A DNA stretch of 64,000 nt from Mactromeris polynyma (Eukaryota; Mollusca; Bivalvia; Venerida; Mactridae), in the NCBI GenBank assembly GCA_032209605.1, contig JASFXZ010000004.1:36614401-36678400 (forward strand). Direction: 5' to 3'. The notes under the pieces were generated by a model. It searched no databases. It had not been told where the DNA came from and saw only the letters and a program-made list of their open reading frames with translations. Positions 12,231 to 22,832 of this stretch are shown here, one piece after another (within the stretch, counting starts at the first letter, position 1; each line of letters begins with the position of its first letter). The position numbers and the translations under genes are program-made.

Positions 12231-14795
12231 AGATGGTTTGGTTCCTGGGAGAAGCATGTTGGTGTTTTACATGGAGTATTAGATGGTTTGTTTCCTGGGA
12301 GAAACTTGTTGGTGTTTTACATGGAGTAAAGATGGTTTGGTTCCTGGGAGAAACATGCTGGTGTTTTACATGGAGTATAGATGGTTTGTTTCCTGGGAGA
12401 AACATGCTGGTGTTTTACATGGAGTATAGATGGTTTGTTTCCTGGTAGAAACATGTTGGTGTTTTACATGGAGTATAGATGGTTTGGTTCCTGGGAGAAA
12501 CATGCTGGTGTTTTACATGGAGTATATATGGTTTGGTTCCTGGGAGAAACATGCTGGTGTTTTACATGGAGTATAGATGGTTTGTTTCCTGGGAGAAACA
12601 TGCTGGTGTTTTACATGGAGTATAGATGGTTTGGTTCCTGGGAGAAACATGTTGGTGTTTTACATGTAGTATAGATGGTTTGTTGCCTGGGAGAAACATG
12701 CTGGTGTTTTACATGGAGTATTAGATGGTTTGGTTCCTGGGAGAAACATGCTGGTGTTTTACATGGAGTATTAGATGGTTTGTTTCCTGGGAGAAACATG
12801 CTGGTGTTTTACATGGAGTATAGATGGTTTGTTTCCTGGGAGAAACATGCTGGTGTTTTACATGGAGTATTAGATGGTTTGTTTCCTGGGAGAAACATGC
12901 TGGTGTTTTACATGTAGTATTAGATGGTTTGTTTCCTGGGAGAAACATGCTGGTGTTTTACATGGAGTATAGATGGTTTGTTTCCTGGGAGAAACTTGCT
13001 GGTGTTTTACATGGAGTATAGATGGTTTGGTTCCTGGGAGAAACATGCTGGTGTTTTACATGGAGTATAGATGGTTTGTTTCCTGGGAGAAACATGCTGG
13101 TGTTTTACATGGAGTATAGATGGTTTGGTTCCTGGGAGAAACATGCTGGTGTTTTACATGGAGTATAGATGGTTTGTTTCCTGGGAGAAACATGCTGGTG
13201 TTTTACATGGAGTATTAGATGGTTTGTTTCCTGGGAGAAACATGCTGGTGTTTTACATGGAGTATAGATGGTTTGTTTCCTGGGAGAAACATGCTGGTGT
13301 TTTACATGGAGTATTAGATGGTTTGTTTCCTTGTAGAAACATGCTGGTGTTTTACATGGAGTATAGATGGTTTGGTTCCTGGGAGAAACATGCTGGTGTT
13401 TTACATGGAGTATAGATGGTTTGTTTCCTGGGAGAAACATATGATGGTGTTTTACATGGAGTATTAGATGGTTTGGTTCCTGGGAGAAACATGCTGGTGT
13501 TTTACATGGAGTATAGATGGTTTGGTTCCTGGGAGAAACATGCTGGTGTTTAACATGGAGTATAGATGGTTTGGTTCCTGGGAGAAACATGCTGGTGTTT
13601 TACATGGAGTATAGATGGTTTGGTTCCTGGGAGAAGCATGTTGGTGTTTTACATGGAGTATTAGATGGTTTGTTTCCTGGGAGAAACTTGTTGGTGTTTT
13701 ACATGGAGTAAAGATGGTTTGGTTCCTGGGAGAAACATGCTGGTGTTTTACATGGAGTATAGATGGTTTGTTTCCTGGGAGAAACATGCTGGTGTTTTAC
13801 ATGGAGTATAGATGGTTTGTTTCCTGGTAGAAACATGTTGGTGTTTTACATGGAGTATAGATGGTTTGGTTCCTGGGAGAAACATGCTGGTGTTTTACAT
13901 GGAGTATATATGGTTTGGTTCCTGGGAGAAACATGCTGGTGTTTTACATGGAGTATAGATGGTTTGTTTCCTGGGAGAAACATGCTGGTGTTTTACATGG
14001 AGTATAGATGGTTTGGTTCCTGGGAGAAACATGTTGGTGTTTTACATGTAGTATAGATGGTTTGTTGCCTGGGAGAAACATGCTGGTGTTTTACATGGAG
14101 TATTAGATGGTTTGGTTCCTGGGAGAAACATGCTGGTGTTTTACATGGAGTATTAGATGGTTTGTTTCCTGGGAGAAACATGCTGGTGTTTTACATGGAG
14201 TATAGATGGTTTGTTTCCTGGGAGAAACATGCTGGTGTTTTACATGGAGTATTAGATGGTTTGTTTCCTGGGAGAAACATGCTGGTGTTTTACATGTAGT
14301 ATTAGATGGTTTGTTTCCTGGGAGAAACATGCTGGTGTTTTACATGGAGTATAGATGGTTTGTTTCCTGGGAGAAACTTGCTGGTGTTTTACATGGAGTA
14401 TAGATGGTTTGGTTCCTGGGAGAAACATGCTGGTGTTTTACATGGAGTATAGATGGTTTGTTTCCTGGGAGAAACATGCTGGTGTTTTACATGGAGTATA
14501 GATGGTTTGGTTCCTGGGAGAAACATGCTGGTGTTTTACATGGAGTATAGATGGTTTGTTTCCTGGGAGAAACATGCTGGTGTTTTACATGGAGTATTAG
14601 ATGGTTTGTTTCCTGGGAGAAACATGCTGGTGTTTTACATGGAGTATAGATGGTTTGTTTCCTGGGAGAAACATGCTGGTGTTTTACATGGAGTATTAGA
14701 TGGTTTGTTTCCTTGTAGAAACATGCTGGTGTTTTACATGGAGTATAGATGGTTTGGTTCCTGGGAGAAACATGCTGGTGTTTTACATGGAGTAT
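12035..14795. repeat. 1,382-bp tandem duplication inside the satellite
   Basis: The order of unit variants from about 12,040 to 13,410 is repeated from about 13,420 to 14,795 with a constant offset of 1,382 bp (for example the rare AAACTTGTTGG, TTGTTGCCTGG and TTCCTTGTAG units). Translations of corresponding stretches are identical, pointing to a recent event. The edges are approximate because the sequence is itself repetitive. Confidence 0.85.
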
Positions 14796-15539
14796 TAGAT
14801 GGTTTGGTTCCTGGGAGAAACATGCTGGTGTTTTACATGGAGTATAGATGGTTTGTTTCCTGGGAGAAACATGCTGGTGTTTTACATGGAGTATAGATGG
14901 TTTGGTTCCTGGGAGAAACATGCTGGTGTTTTACATGGAGTATTAGATGGTTTGGTTCCTGGGAGAAACATGCTGGTGTTTTACATGGAGTATTAGATGG
15001 TTTGGTTCCTGGGAGAAACATGCTGGTGTTTTACATGGAGTATTAGATGGTTTGTTTCCTGGGAGAAACATGCTGGTGTTTTACATGGAGTATTAGATGG
15101 TTTGGTTCCTGGGAGAAACATGCTGGTGTTTTACATGGAGTATATATGGTTTGGTTCCTGGGAGAAACATGCTGGTGTTTTACATGGAGTAAAGATGGTT
15201 TGGTTCCTGGGAGAAACATGCTGGTGTTTTACATGGAGTATAGATGGTTTGGTTCCTGGGAGAAACATGCTGGTGTTTTACATGGAGTATAGATGGTTTG
15301 GTTCCTGGGAGAAACATGCTGGTGTTTTACATGGAGTATAGATGGTTTGGTTCCTGGGAGAAACATGTTGGTGTTTTACATGGAGTATAGATGGTTTGGT
15401 TCCTGGGAGAAACATGCTGGTGTTTTACATGGAGTATAGATGGTTTGGTTCCTGGGAGAAACATGCTGGTGTTTTACATGGAGTATAGATGGTTTGTTTC
15501 CTGGGAGAAACATGCTGGTGTTTTACATGGAGTATAGAT

Positions 15540-15890
15540 GGTTTGGTTCCTGGGAGAAACATGCTGGTGTTTAACATGGAGTATAGATGGTTTGGTTCCT
15601 GGGAGAAACATGCTGGTGTTTAACATGGAGTATAGATGGTTTGGTTCCTGGGAGAAACATGCTGGTGTTTAACATGGAGTATAGATGGTTTGGTTCCTGG
15701 GAGAAACATGCTGGTGTTTAACATGGAGTATAGATGGTTTGGTTCCTGGGAGAAACATGCTGGTGTTTAACATGGAGTATAGATGGTTTGGTTCCTGGGA
15801 GAAACATGCTGGTGTTTAACATGGAGTATAGATGGTTTGGTTCCTGGGAGAAACATGCTGGTGTTTAACATGGAGTATAGATGGTTTGGT
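15540..15890. repeat. Homogenised run of identical GTTTAAC units
   Basis: Seven consecutive 49-bp units all carry the otherwise scattered GTGTTTAACATGG variant together with TTTGGTTCC, with no other differences seen. This is a local homogenisation patch within the satellite. Confidence 0.75.
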
Positions 15891-18440
15891 TCCTGGGAGA
15901 AACATGCTGGTGTTTTACATGGAGTATAGATGGTTTGTTTCCTGGGAGAAACATGTTGGTGTTTTACATGGAGTATTAGATGGTTTGGTTCCTGGGAGAA
16001 ACATGCTGGTGTTTTACATGGAGTATAGATGGTTTGTTTCCTGGGAGAAACATGCTGGTGTTTTACATGGAGTATTAGATGGTTTGGTTCCTGGGAGAAA
16101 CATGCTGGTGTTTTACATGGAGTATAGATGGTTTGGTTCCTGGGAGAAACATGCTGGTGTTTTACATGGAGTATTAGATGGTTTGTTTCCTGGGAGAAAC
16201 ATGCTGGTGTTTTACATGGAGTATTAGATGGTTTGGTTCCTGGGAGAAACATGCTGGTGTTTTACATGGAGTATAGATGGTTTGTTTCCTGGGAGAAACA
16301 TGCTGGTGTTTTACATGGAGTATTAGATGGTTTGGTTCCTGGGAGAAACATGCTGGTGTTTTACATGGAGTATAGATGGTTTGGTTCCTGGGAGAAACAT
16401 GCTGGTGTTTTACATGGAGTATTAGATGGTTTGTTTCCTGGGAGAAACATGCTGGTGTTTTACATGGAGTATAGATGGTTTGTTTCCTGGGAGAAACATG
16501 CTGGTGTTTTACATGGAGTATTAGATGGTTTGTTTCCTGGGAGAAGCATGTTGGTGTTTTACATGGAGTATAGATGGTTTGTTTCCTGGTAGAAGCATGT
16601 TGGTGTTTTACATGGAGTATAGATGGTTTGGTTCCTGGTAGAAGCATGTTGGTGTTTTACATGGAGTATAGATGGTTTGTTTCCTGGGAGAAACATGCTG
16701 GTGTTTTACATGGAGTATTAGATGGTTTGTTTCCTGGGAGAAGCATGTTGGTGTTTTACATGGAGTATAGATGGTTTGTTTCCTGGGAGAAACATGCTGG
16801 TGTTTTACATGGAGTATTAGATGGTTTGTTTCCTGGTAGAAGCATGTTGGTGTTTTACATGGAGTATTAGATGGTTTGTTTCCTGGGAGAAACATGCTGG
16901 TGTTTTACATGGAGTATTAGATGGTTTGTTTCCTGGGAGAAACATGCTGGTGTTTTACATGGAGTATAGATGGTTTGGTTTGTGGGAGAAACATATGATG
17001 GTGTTTTACATGGAGTATAGATGGTTTGGTTCCTGGGAGAAACATGCTGGTGTTTTACATGGAGTATAGATGGTTTGTTTCCTGGGAGAAACATGCTGGT
17101 GTTTTACATGGAGTATAGATGGTTTGGTTTGTGGGAGAAACATATGATGGTGTTTTACATGGAGTATAGATGGTTTGTTTCCTGGGAGAAACATGCTGGT
17201 GTTTTACATGGAGTATAGATGGTTTGTTTCCTGGGAGAAACATGTTGGTGTTTTACATGGAGTATAGATGGTTTGTTTCCTGGGAGAAACATGCTGGAGT
17301 TTTACATGGAGTATAGATGGTTTGTTTCCTGGGAGAAACATGCTGGTGTTTTACATGGAGTATAGATGGTTTGTTTCCTGGGAGAAACATGCTGGAGTTT
17401 TACATGGAGTATAGATGGTTTGTTTCCTGGGAGAAACATGCTGGTGTTTTACATGGAGTATAGATGGTTTGTTTCCTGGGAGAAACATGCTGGTGTTTTA
17501 CATGGAGTATAGATGGTTTGGTTCCTGGGAGAAACATGCTGGTGTTTTACATGGAGTATAGATGGTTTGTTTCCTGGGAGAAACATGCTGGTGTTTTACA
17601 TGGAGTATAGATGGTTTGTTTCCTGGGAGAAACATGCTGGTGTTTTACATGGAGTATAGATGGTTTGTTTCCTGGGAGAAACATGCTGGTGTTTTACATG
17701 GAGTATTAGATGGTTTGTTTCCTGGGAGAAACATGCTGGTGTTTTACATGGAGTATTAGATGGTTTGGTTCCTGGGAGAAACATGCTGGTGTTTTACATG
17801 GAGTATATATGGTTTGGTTCCTGGGAGAAACATGCTGGTGTTTTACATGGAGTATAGATGGTTTGGTTCCTGGGAGAAACATGTTGGTGTTTTACATGGA
17901 GTATAGATGGTTTGGTTCCTGGGAGAAACATGCTGGTGTTTTACATGGAGTATAGATGGTTTGTTTCCTGGGAGAAACATGCTGGTGTTTTACATGGAGT
18001 ATAGATGGTTTGGTTCCTGGGAGAAACATGCTGGTGTTTTACATGGAGTATAGATGGTTTGTTTCCTGGGAGAAGCATGCTGGTGTTTTACATGGAGTAT
18101 AGATGGTTTGGTTTGTGGGAGAAACATATGATGGTGTTTTACATGGAGTATTAGATGGTTTGGTTCCTGGGAGAAACATGCTGGTGTTTTACATGGAGTA
18201 TAGATGGTTTGGTTCCTGGGAGAAACTTGCTGGTGTTTTACATGGAGTATAGATGGTTTGGTTTGTGGGAGAAACATGTTGGTGTTTTACATGGAGTATT
18301 AGATGGTTTGGTTCCTGGGAGAAACATGTTGGTGTTTTACATGGAGTATTAGATGGTTTGGTTCCTGGGAGAAACTTGCTGGTGTTTTACATGGAGTATA
18401 GATGGTTTGTTTCCTGGGAGAAACATGCTGGTGTTTTACA

Positions 18441-19404
18441 CTCCCTTGTTGTGATAAGTTGTCTTAACTGTTGCTGAGAAAACATGTACTGTTGTCATAG
18501 AGGTATCAATATTGAACCACTAACTTCACACCCTTCAGTTAGGCACAAGTACTGGTTAGTATCCGAGAAAGCAGTCATTGACAGTGAAAAATATAAGATT
18601 TTTATAATTCTCTCCATAATGGATGTAAAATGAATGGAAAAACTGATAAGCTAAAAATGTATGGTAAAATTTATAAAGAAGTTATGTTCACACAATAATG
18701 ATTAAATCACGCTTGCATGTTAATTATTTCATGATTTAGGTTTTAAAATAGTCAATTGTGATTGTTTAAATCACATTCATGAAATATGTAAACAAATTTT
18801 TCTTGTCATAAAACTGCCACCACATTTGGTATTGAGGTAGGCTGCAGTAATTTATAATTATACACCTGTACATTGGTATAACCCGAGAACAGGAAACGCA
18901 GATATAAACTTTTGAGATCAATTTTGGATCAGCTCTAAATACCAAATTGGGTTTTATCAGGGATGTATTACATATTTAACCGTATGTTTAATACAGTGAA
19001 CCAAGGGAAACAACTCCAGCAGTTATTTTCTTACTTATTATGGCTGTTTATTGTATGAGACCACATGTTTATATATGAGTTAATTCTATCAATTCATATC
19101 AGAAAATTAGCCAATCAGTTCAAAACATGTTCAAAAACAGATTGAAACTATATTAGTTCATGGTATACCCTCTGGCTCCAGAGTAACTTCAGCTTTTTTT
19201 CAAAATGTACAATTATGATATATTGGTGGAAGTATGGACAATATCTGTTGATTTTCTCTGGTGCTTGTGGGTATATATATGTATCATTAAGTATTAAATA
19301 TATGTGCAGTTTTATTTCTGTGTTTTTTCATACCATGCATGTACATAATGATATGGTTTATACCATAACAGATTTGTAACATTGCCTAATTTAAATCAGG
19401 AATG
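18441..19404. other. Right flank of the satellite, with SINE-like remnant
   Basis: Non-coding. About 18,545-18,600 (AGTACTGGTTAGTATCCGAG ... GCAGTCATTGACAGTG) matches the segment downstream of the tRNA-like head in sulfatase intron 9 (about 41,990-42,030), so a diverged member of that SINE family probably lies here. Nothing else is recognisable. Confidence 0.45.
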
Positions 19405-20420
19405 CACTAATACCATGGACAGACATATACCATGGATGCACTTATACCATGGGCACACATATACCATGGATGCACTAATACCATGGACAGACATATACAA
19501 TGGATGCACTTATACCATTGGCACACATATACCATGGATGTACTAATACCATGGACAGACATATACCATGGATGCACTAATACCATGGGCACACATATAC
19601 CATGGATGCACAAATACCATGGACACACATATATCATGAATGCACTTATTCCATGGACACACATATACAATGGATGAACTAATACCATGGACACACATAT
19701 ACCATGGATGCACTTAAAGGATGAATGCACTTATTCCATGGACACACATATACCATGGATGCACTTAAATCATGGATGCTCTTATTCCATGGGCACAAAT
19801 ATACCATTGATGTACTGAAGTCATGGATGCTCTTATTCCATTGACACACACATACACTAAAAATGCACTTAAACCATGGATGCTCTTATTCCATGGACAC
19901 ACATATACTGTGGATGCACTTAAATCATGAATGCTCTTATTCCATGAACACACATATACAAATGTACTAAGAATGCACTAAAACCATGGACACTCTTATT
20001 CCATGGACACGTATGCATGATGGATGCTCTTAAACCATGGATGCACTTATACTATGCACTCACTTTTAACATAGACACACTGATTGACACACTGAAACCA
20101 TGGGCAAAACTTTTCCGTGGACACACTGATACCAATGATTCACTTAAACCATTTAAGTGAATCATTGGTATCAGTGTGTCCACGGAAAAATGGATGCACT
20201 TAAACCATGGATACCAATATACCATGGACACACTGATACCAATGATTCACCATAGATGCACTTAAACCATGGACACCAATATACCATGGACACACTGATA
20301 CGAATGATTCACGTTAACCATGGATGCACTTAAATCATGGACACTAATATACTATGGAGACACATACATACCATGGACACACTTTTACCACAGACACACC
20401 TATATGATAGACATATTTTT
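19405..20420. repeat. Degenerate 'ATACCATGGA' minisatellite
   Basis: Alternating words ATACCATGGACACACAT and ATACCATGGATGCACTT form a repeat of about 34-36 bp that degenerates rightward (CTCTTATTCCATGGACAC, then ACTGATACCAATGATTCAC). Open frames on both strands (81 and 107 codons) follow the repeat and are not credible genes. The array contains the palindrome at 20,111-20,189. Confidence 0.85.
20111..20189. repeat. Perfect palindrome, 38-bp arms, 3-nt loop
   Basis: Positions 20,111-20,148 are the exact reverse complement of 20,152-20,189, checked base by base; the spacer is CCA (20,149-20,151). The arm begins TTTTCCGTGGACACACTG and ends ATTCACTTAAA. The arm sequence is composed of the surrounding minisatellite units, so it is an inverted duplication inside the array. 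Confidence 0.95.
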
Positions 20421-20653
20421 ACCATGGAATTACACCAAGAGTTATAGATTTAGATGCTCTTATTTCTACCATTACTGTGTATTTAATTTATATTTTCTTC
20501 CGCAAAATGCGTATTGACGTTCAAATGTGAAGATTTATTGTTTGTTTCAAATGATTTCCTTATCAATATGTCGCTCAGTCTGAAATGTGACACTTTGCAT
20601 TAATAACCAAAATCATCCCGCATTTTTGCTTATTCTTTTAATATGTTTGGTTG

Positions 20654-20838
20654 TACAATACTAAGACTAACCATAGGGACTCTTGAAAACTGGTCATCTA
20701 ATTGACGTTTTCTTAGTACTTACTGATGTTGAATTAAGAGCAAAACAGTGAAAATGGACTTGAAACATTTGTTCTTAATATAGAGGTGGTCTTTAAAAGC
20801 TTATTATTGAGGTGGTCTTTAAGTGAGGTTTTACTGTA
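20654..20838. mobile_element. Dispersed TIR element, family A, copy 3 (inverse orientation)
   Basis: The right end GAGGTTTTACTGTA (20,825-20,838), internal GTGAAAATGGACTTGAA and TGAGGTGGTCTTTAAGTG, and a degenerate left end TACAATACTAAGAC identify a reverse-orientation copy of family A. Confidence 0.6.
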
Positions 20839-21538
20839 TATGGATATTATGACTGTTATTTGTGCTGTGATTATTTTTGTCATATTTGATTTGATGGCTA
20901 TTGCAGTGGTATTCATAGAATGTGATTTCTAACCCCAATCAATTTGATCAACTCAAAAATATAAGTTTAATGTATCATTCCTACAAAAAATGATATTTAA
21001 ACTTCAGAAATGAAATAAGCTAGCAATCTATGTTTCAGGCTACCAACAGTTGAGTTGGATTTTAAGTCTGGGACAAGTCTGTTGCCTACTTAACTATTAA
21101 TCTGTACCCTAGCTATTCCATGCTTGTACAACTAGCCTGTCATGTTGGATAAGTCAAATTTAACATGTACACTAGTCCGGGACATGTACATGAAAGAGCC
21201 GGATTAAGGTTTTTTCAGATAAGGTTGGGGTTCTGAGTTCTGCAATGTTGTAGTTGACAAATAAGTATATTTTGTTGCTGAAAACGGACTAAATACTATT
21301 CCAGTCGGAATGTCAGACACTTCCATGTTAACCATATTTATATAAATAGTGAGCCATTTTCTATCATTTATTTCATAGGATTATGTGGTTCTAAATATCA
21401 TTACATGTAGCGACTGACAACTTGCCAGCTTCAACCAGAGGTTGAGGATTATTTTCTGTCAAGTCATTTGTCTTGTCTTGATAATTCTATGCATGAACAA
21501 AATGGTCTTTAAATCTCAGTTTATAGTTTAATTTGAAA

Positions 21539-21660
21539 TACAGCAAAACCTCAAAATAAGATCACCTTTAGTTCTGAAGAAATTTTATCAAATTCATTGG
21601 CGTAGCTGAAATTGATGAGTAGGCCTAGTTTTAAGGGGGTCCAGGGATTTGAAGATCTGT
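21539..21660. mobile_element. Family A left end, truncated by a minisatellite
   Basis: TACAGCAAAACCTCAAAATAAG, then ATCACC, is a family-A left terminus. The normal right terminus is not found; instead the 17/18-bp array at 21,660-22,440 follows, made of the family's own GAGGTGGTCTTATT word. Confidence 0.5.
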
Positions 21661-22440
21661 CCATGAAAATATTGTCTTATTAGTGAGGTAGTCTTATTTA
21701 GTGAGGTGGTCTTATTTAGTGAGGTGGTCTTATTTAGTGAGGTGGTCTTATTAGTGAGGTGGTCTTATTAGTGAGGTGGTCTTATTTAGTGAGGTGGTCT
21801 TATTAGTGAGGTGGTCTTATTAGTGAGGTAGTCTTATTTAGTGAGGTGGTCTTATTAGTGAGGTGGTCTTATTTAGTGAGGTGGTCTTATTTAGTGAGGT
21901 GGTCTTATTAGTGAGGTGGTCTTATTTAGTGAGGTGGTCTTATTTAGTGAGGTGGTCTTATTAGTGAGGTAGTCTTATTTAGTGAGGTGGTCTTATTTAG
22001 TGATGTGGTCTTATTAGTGAGGTAGTCTTATTTAGTGAGGTGGTCTTATTTAGTGATGTGGTCTTATTAGTGAGGTGGTCTTATTAGTGAGGTGGTCTTA
22101 TTTAGTGAGGTGGTCTTATTAGTGAGGTGGTCTTATTTAGTGAGGTGGTCTTATTTAGTGAGGTGGTCTTATTAGTGAGGTGGTCTTATTTAGTGAGATG
22201 GTCTTATTAGTGAGGTGGTCTTATTTAGTGAGGTGGTCTTATTTAGTGAGGTGGTCTTATTTAGTGAGGTGGTCTTATTAGTGAGGTGGTCTTATTAAGT
22301 GAGGTGGTCTTATTTAGTGAGGTGGTCTTATTAGTGAGGTGGTCTTATTAAGTGAGGTGGTCTTATTTAGTGATGTGGTCTTATTAGTGATGTGGTCTTA
22401 TTTAGTGAGATGGTCTTATTAGTGAGGTGGTCTTATTTTT
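21660..22440. repeat. 17/18-bp minisatellite GTGAGGTGGTCTTATT(TA/A)
   Basis: About 45 head-to-tail units alternate between GTGAGGTGGTCTTATTTA (18 bp) and GTGAGGTGGTCTTATTA (17 bp), with occasional GATGTGG, GAGATGG and GTAGTC variants. The unit matches the right interior of the dispersed family-A element (GGTGGTCTTATTATTGAGG), and a family-A left end sits directly upstream. Confidence 0.9.
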
Positions 22441-22591
22441 GAGTTGGTCGTTTAGAGATGTTTGTTGTTTAGCACAAAGCTGTTGTAACTGTTTCCTTAC
22501 TAATCTTAATTACAGTAGTACACAATTAAAACCCTCATACAAACATGGTCCCTCTCTTATGGGGGGCATGTGTATTGTCCTACTTCCCCTA

Positions 22592-22832
22592 TGACCCCTT
22601 ATTCACAAACATTATTAAGATTGAAACTGGGACTTAAGACTTTAAAATGTTAAATGTTCTAATGCTCCTTATAAAACTTGGTGGAGGTTTAGAGAGGGTT
22701 ACAAAAATTATTCAGACAAAATTTCTTTCATTTAGATTCAATGAAAACGAAATGCTGGTAAATTTAACTTATGGAAATTTGAAGTCCCAAGTCTGTTTCA
22801 GTGTTAAAATGTTTGTGAATATTTAGGCCCTT
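22592..22832. mobile_element. MITE with TATTCACAAACATT inverted ends
   Basis: The left end CCCTTATTCACAAACATT (about 22,596) is mirrored by AATGTTTGTGAATATTTAGG (22,808-22,827). Similarity continues inward with small indels (TTGAAACTGGGACTT against GAAGTCCCAAGTCTGTTTCA). No coding capacity. Confidence 0.6.

Larger units (their letters stand above)
8125..18440. repeat. Large 49/50-bp satellite array (about 10.3 kb)
   Basis: An uninterrupted head-to-tail array whose unit reads ATAGATGGTTTG, TTTCCTGGGAGAAACATG, CTGGTGTTTTACATGGAGT (49 bp); a second form has TATTAGATGG and is 50 bp. Length divided by unit gives about 209 units. Recurrent variants are TTTGTTTCC/TTTGGTTCC, ACATGCTGG/ACATGTTGG, GTTTTAC/GTTTAAC, GGGAGAAAC/GGTAGAAAC, and a rare ACATATGATGG form. 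Each unit holds a short inverted repeat, TGTTTC-CTGGGA-GAAACA. Because 49 is 1 modulo 3, all frames rotate; many open frames of 60-161 codons arise on both strands and none is a credible gene. Higher-order structure is listed separately. The array stops abruptly in GTTTTACA followed by CTCCCTTGTTG. Confidence 0.97.

Noticed and set aside
8125..18440. CRISPR-like direct repeats
   Set aside because: The units are contiguous with no unique spacers, and the surrounding DNA is animal with spliced genes; this is satellite DNA.
8125..18440. Dozens of open frames of 60-161 codons on both strands
   Set aside because: All are translations of the same 49/50-bp unit in rotating frames, present on both strands at once, with no start context, signal or unique flank.
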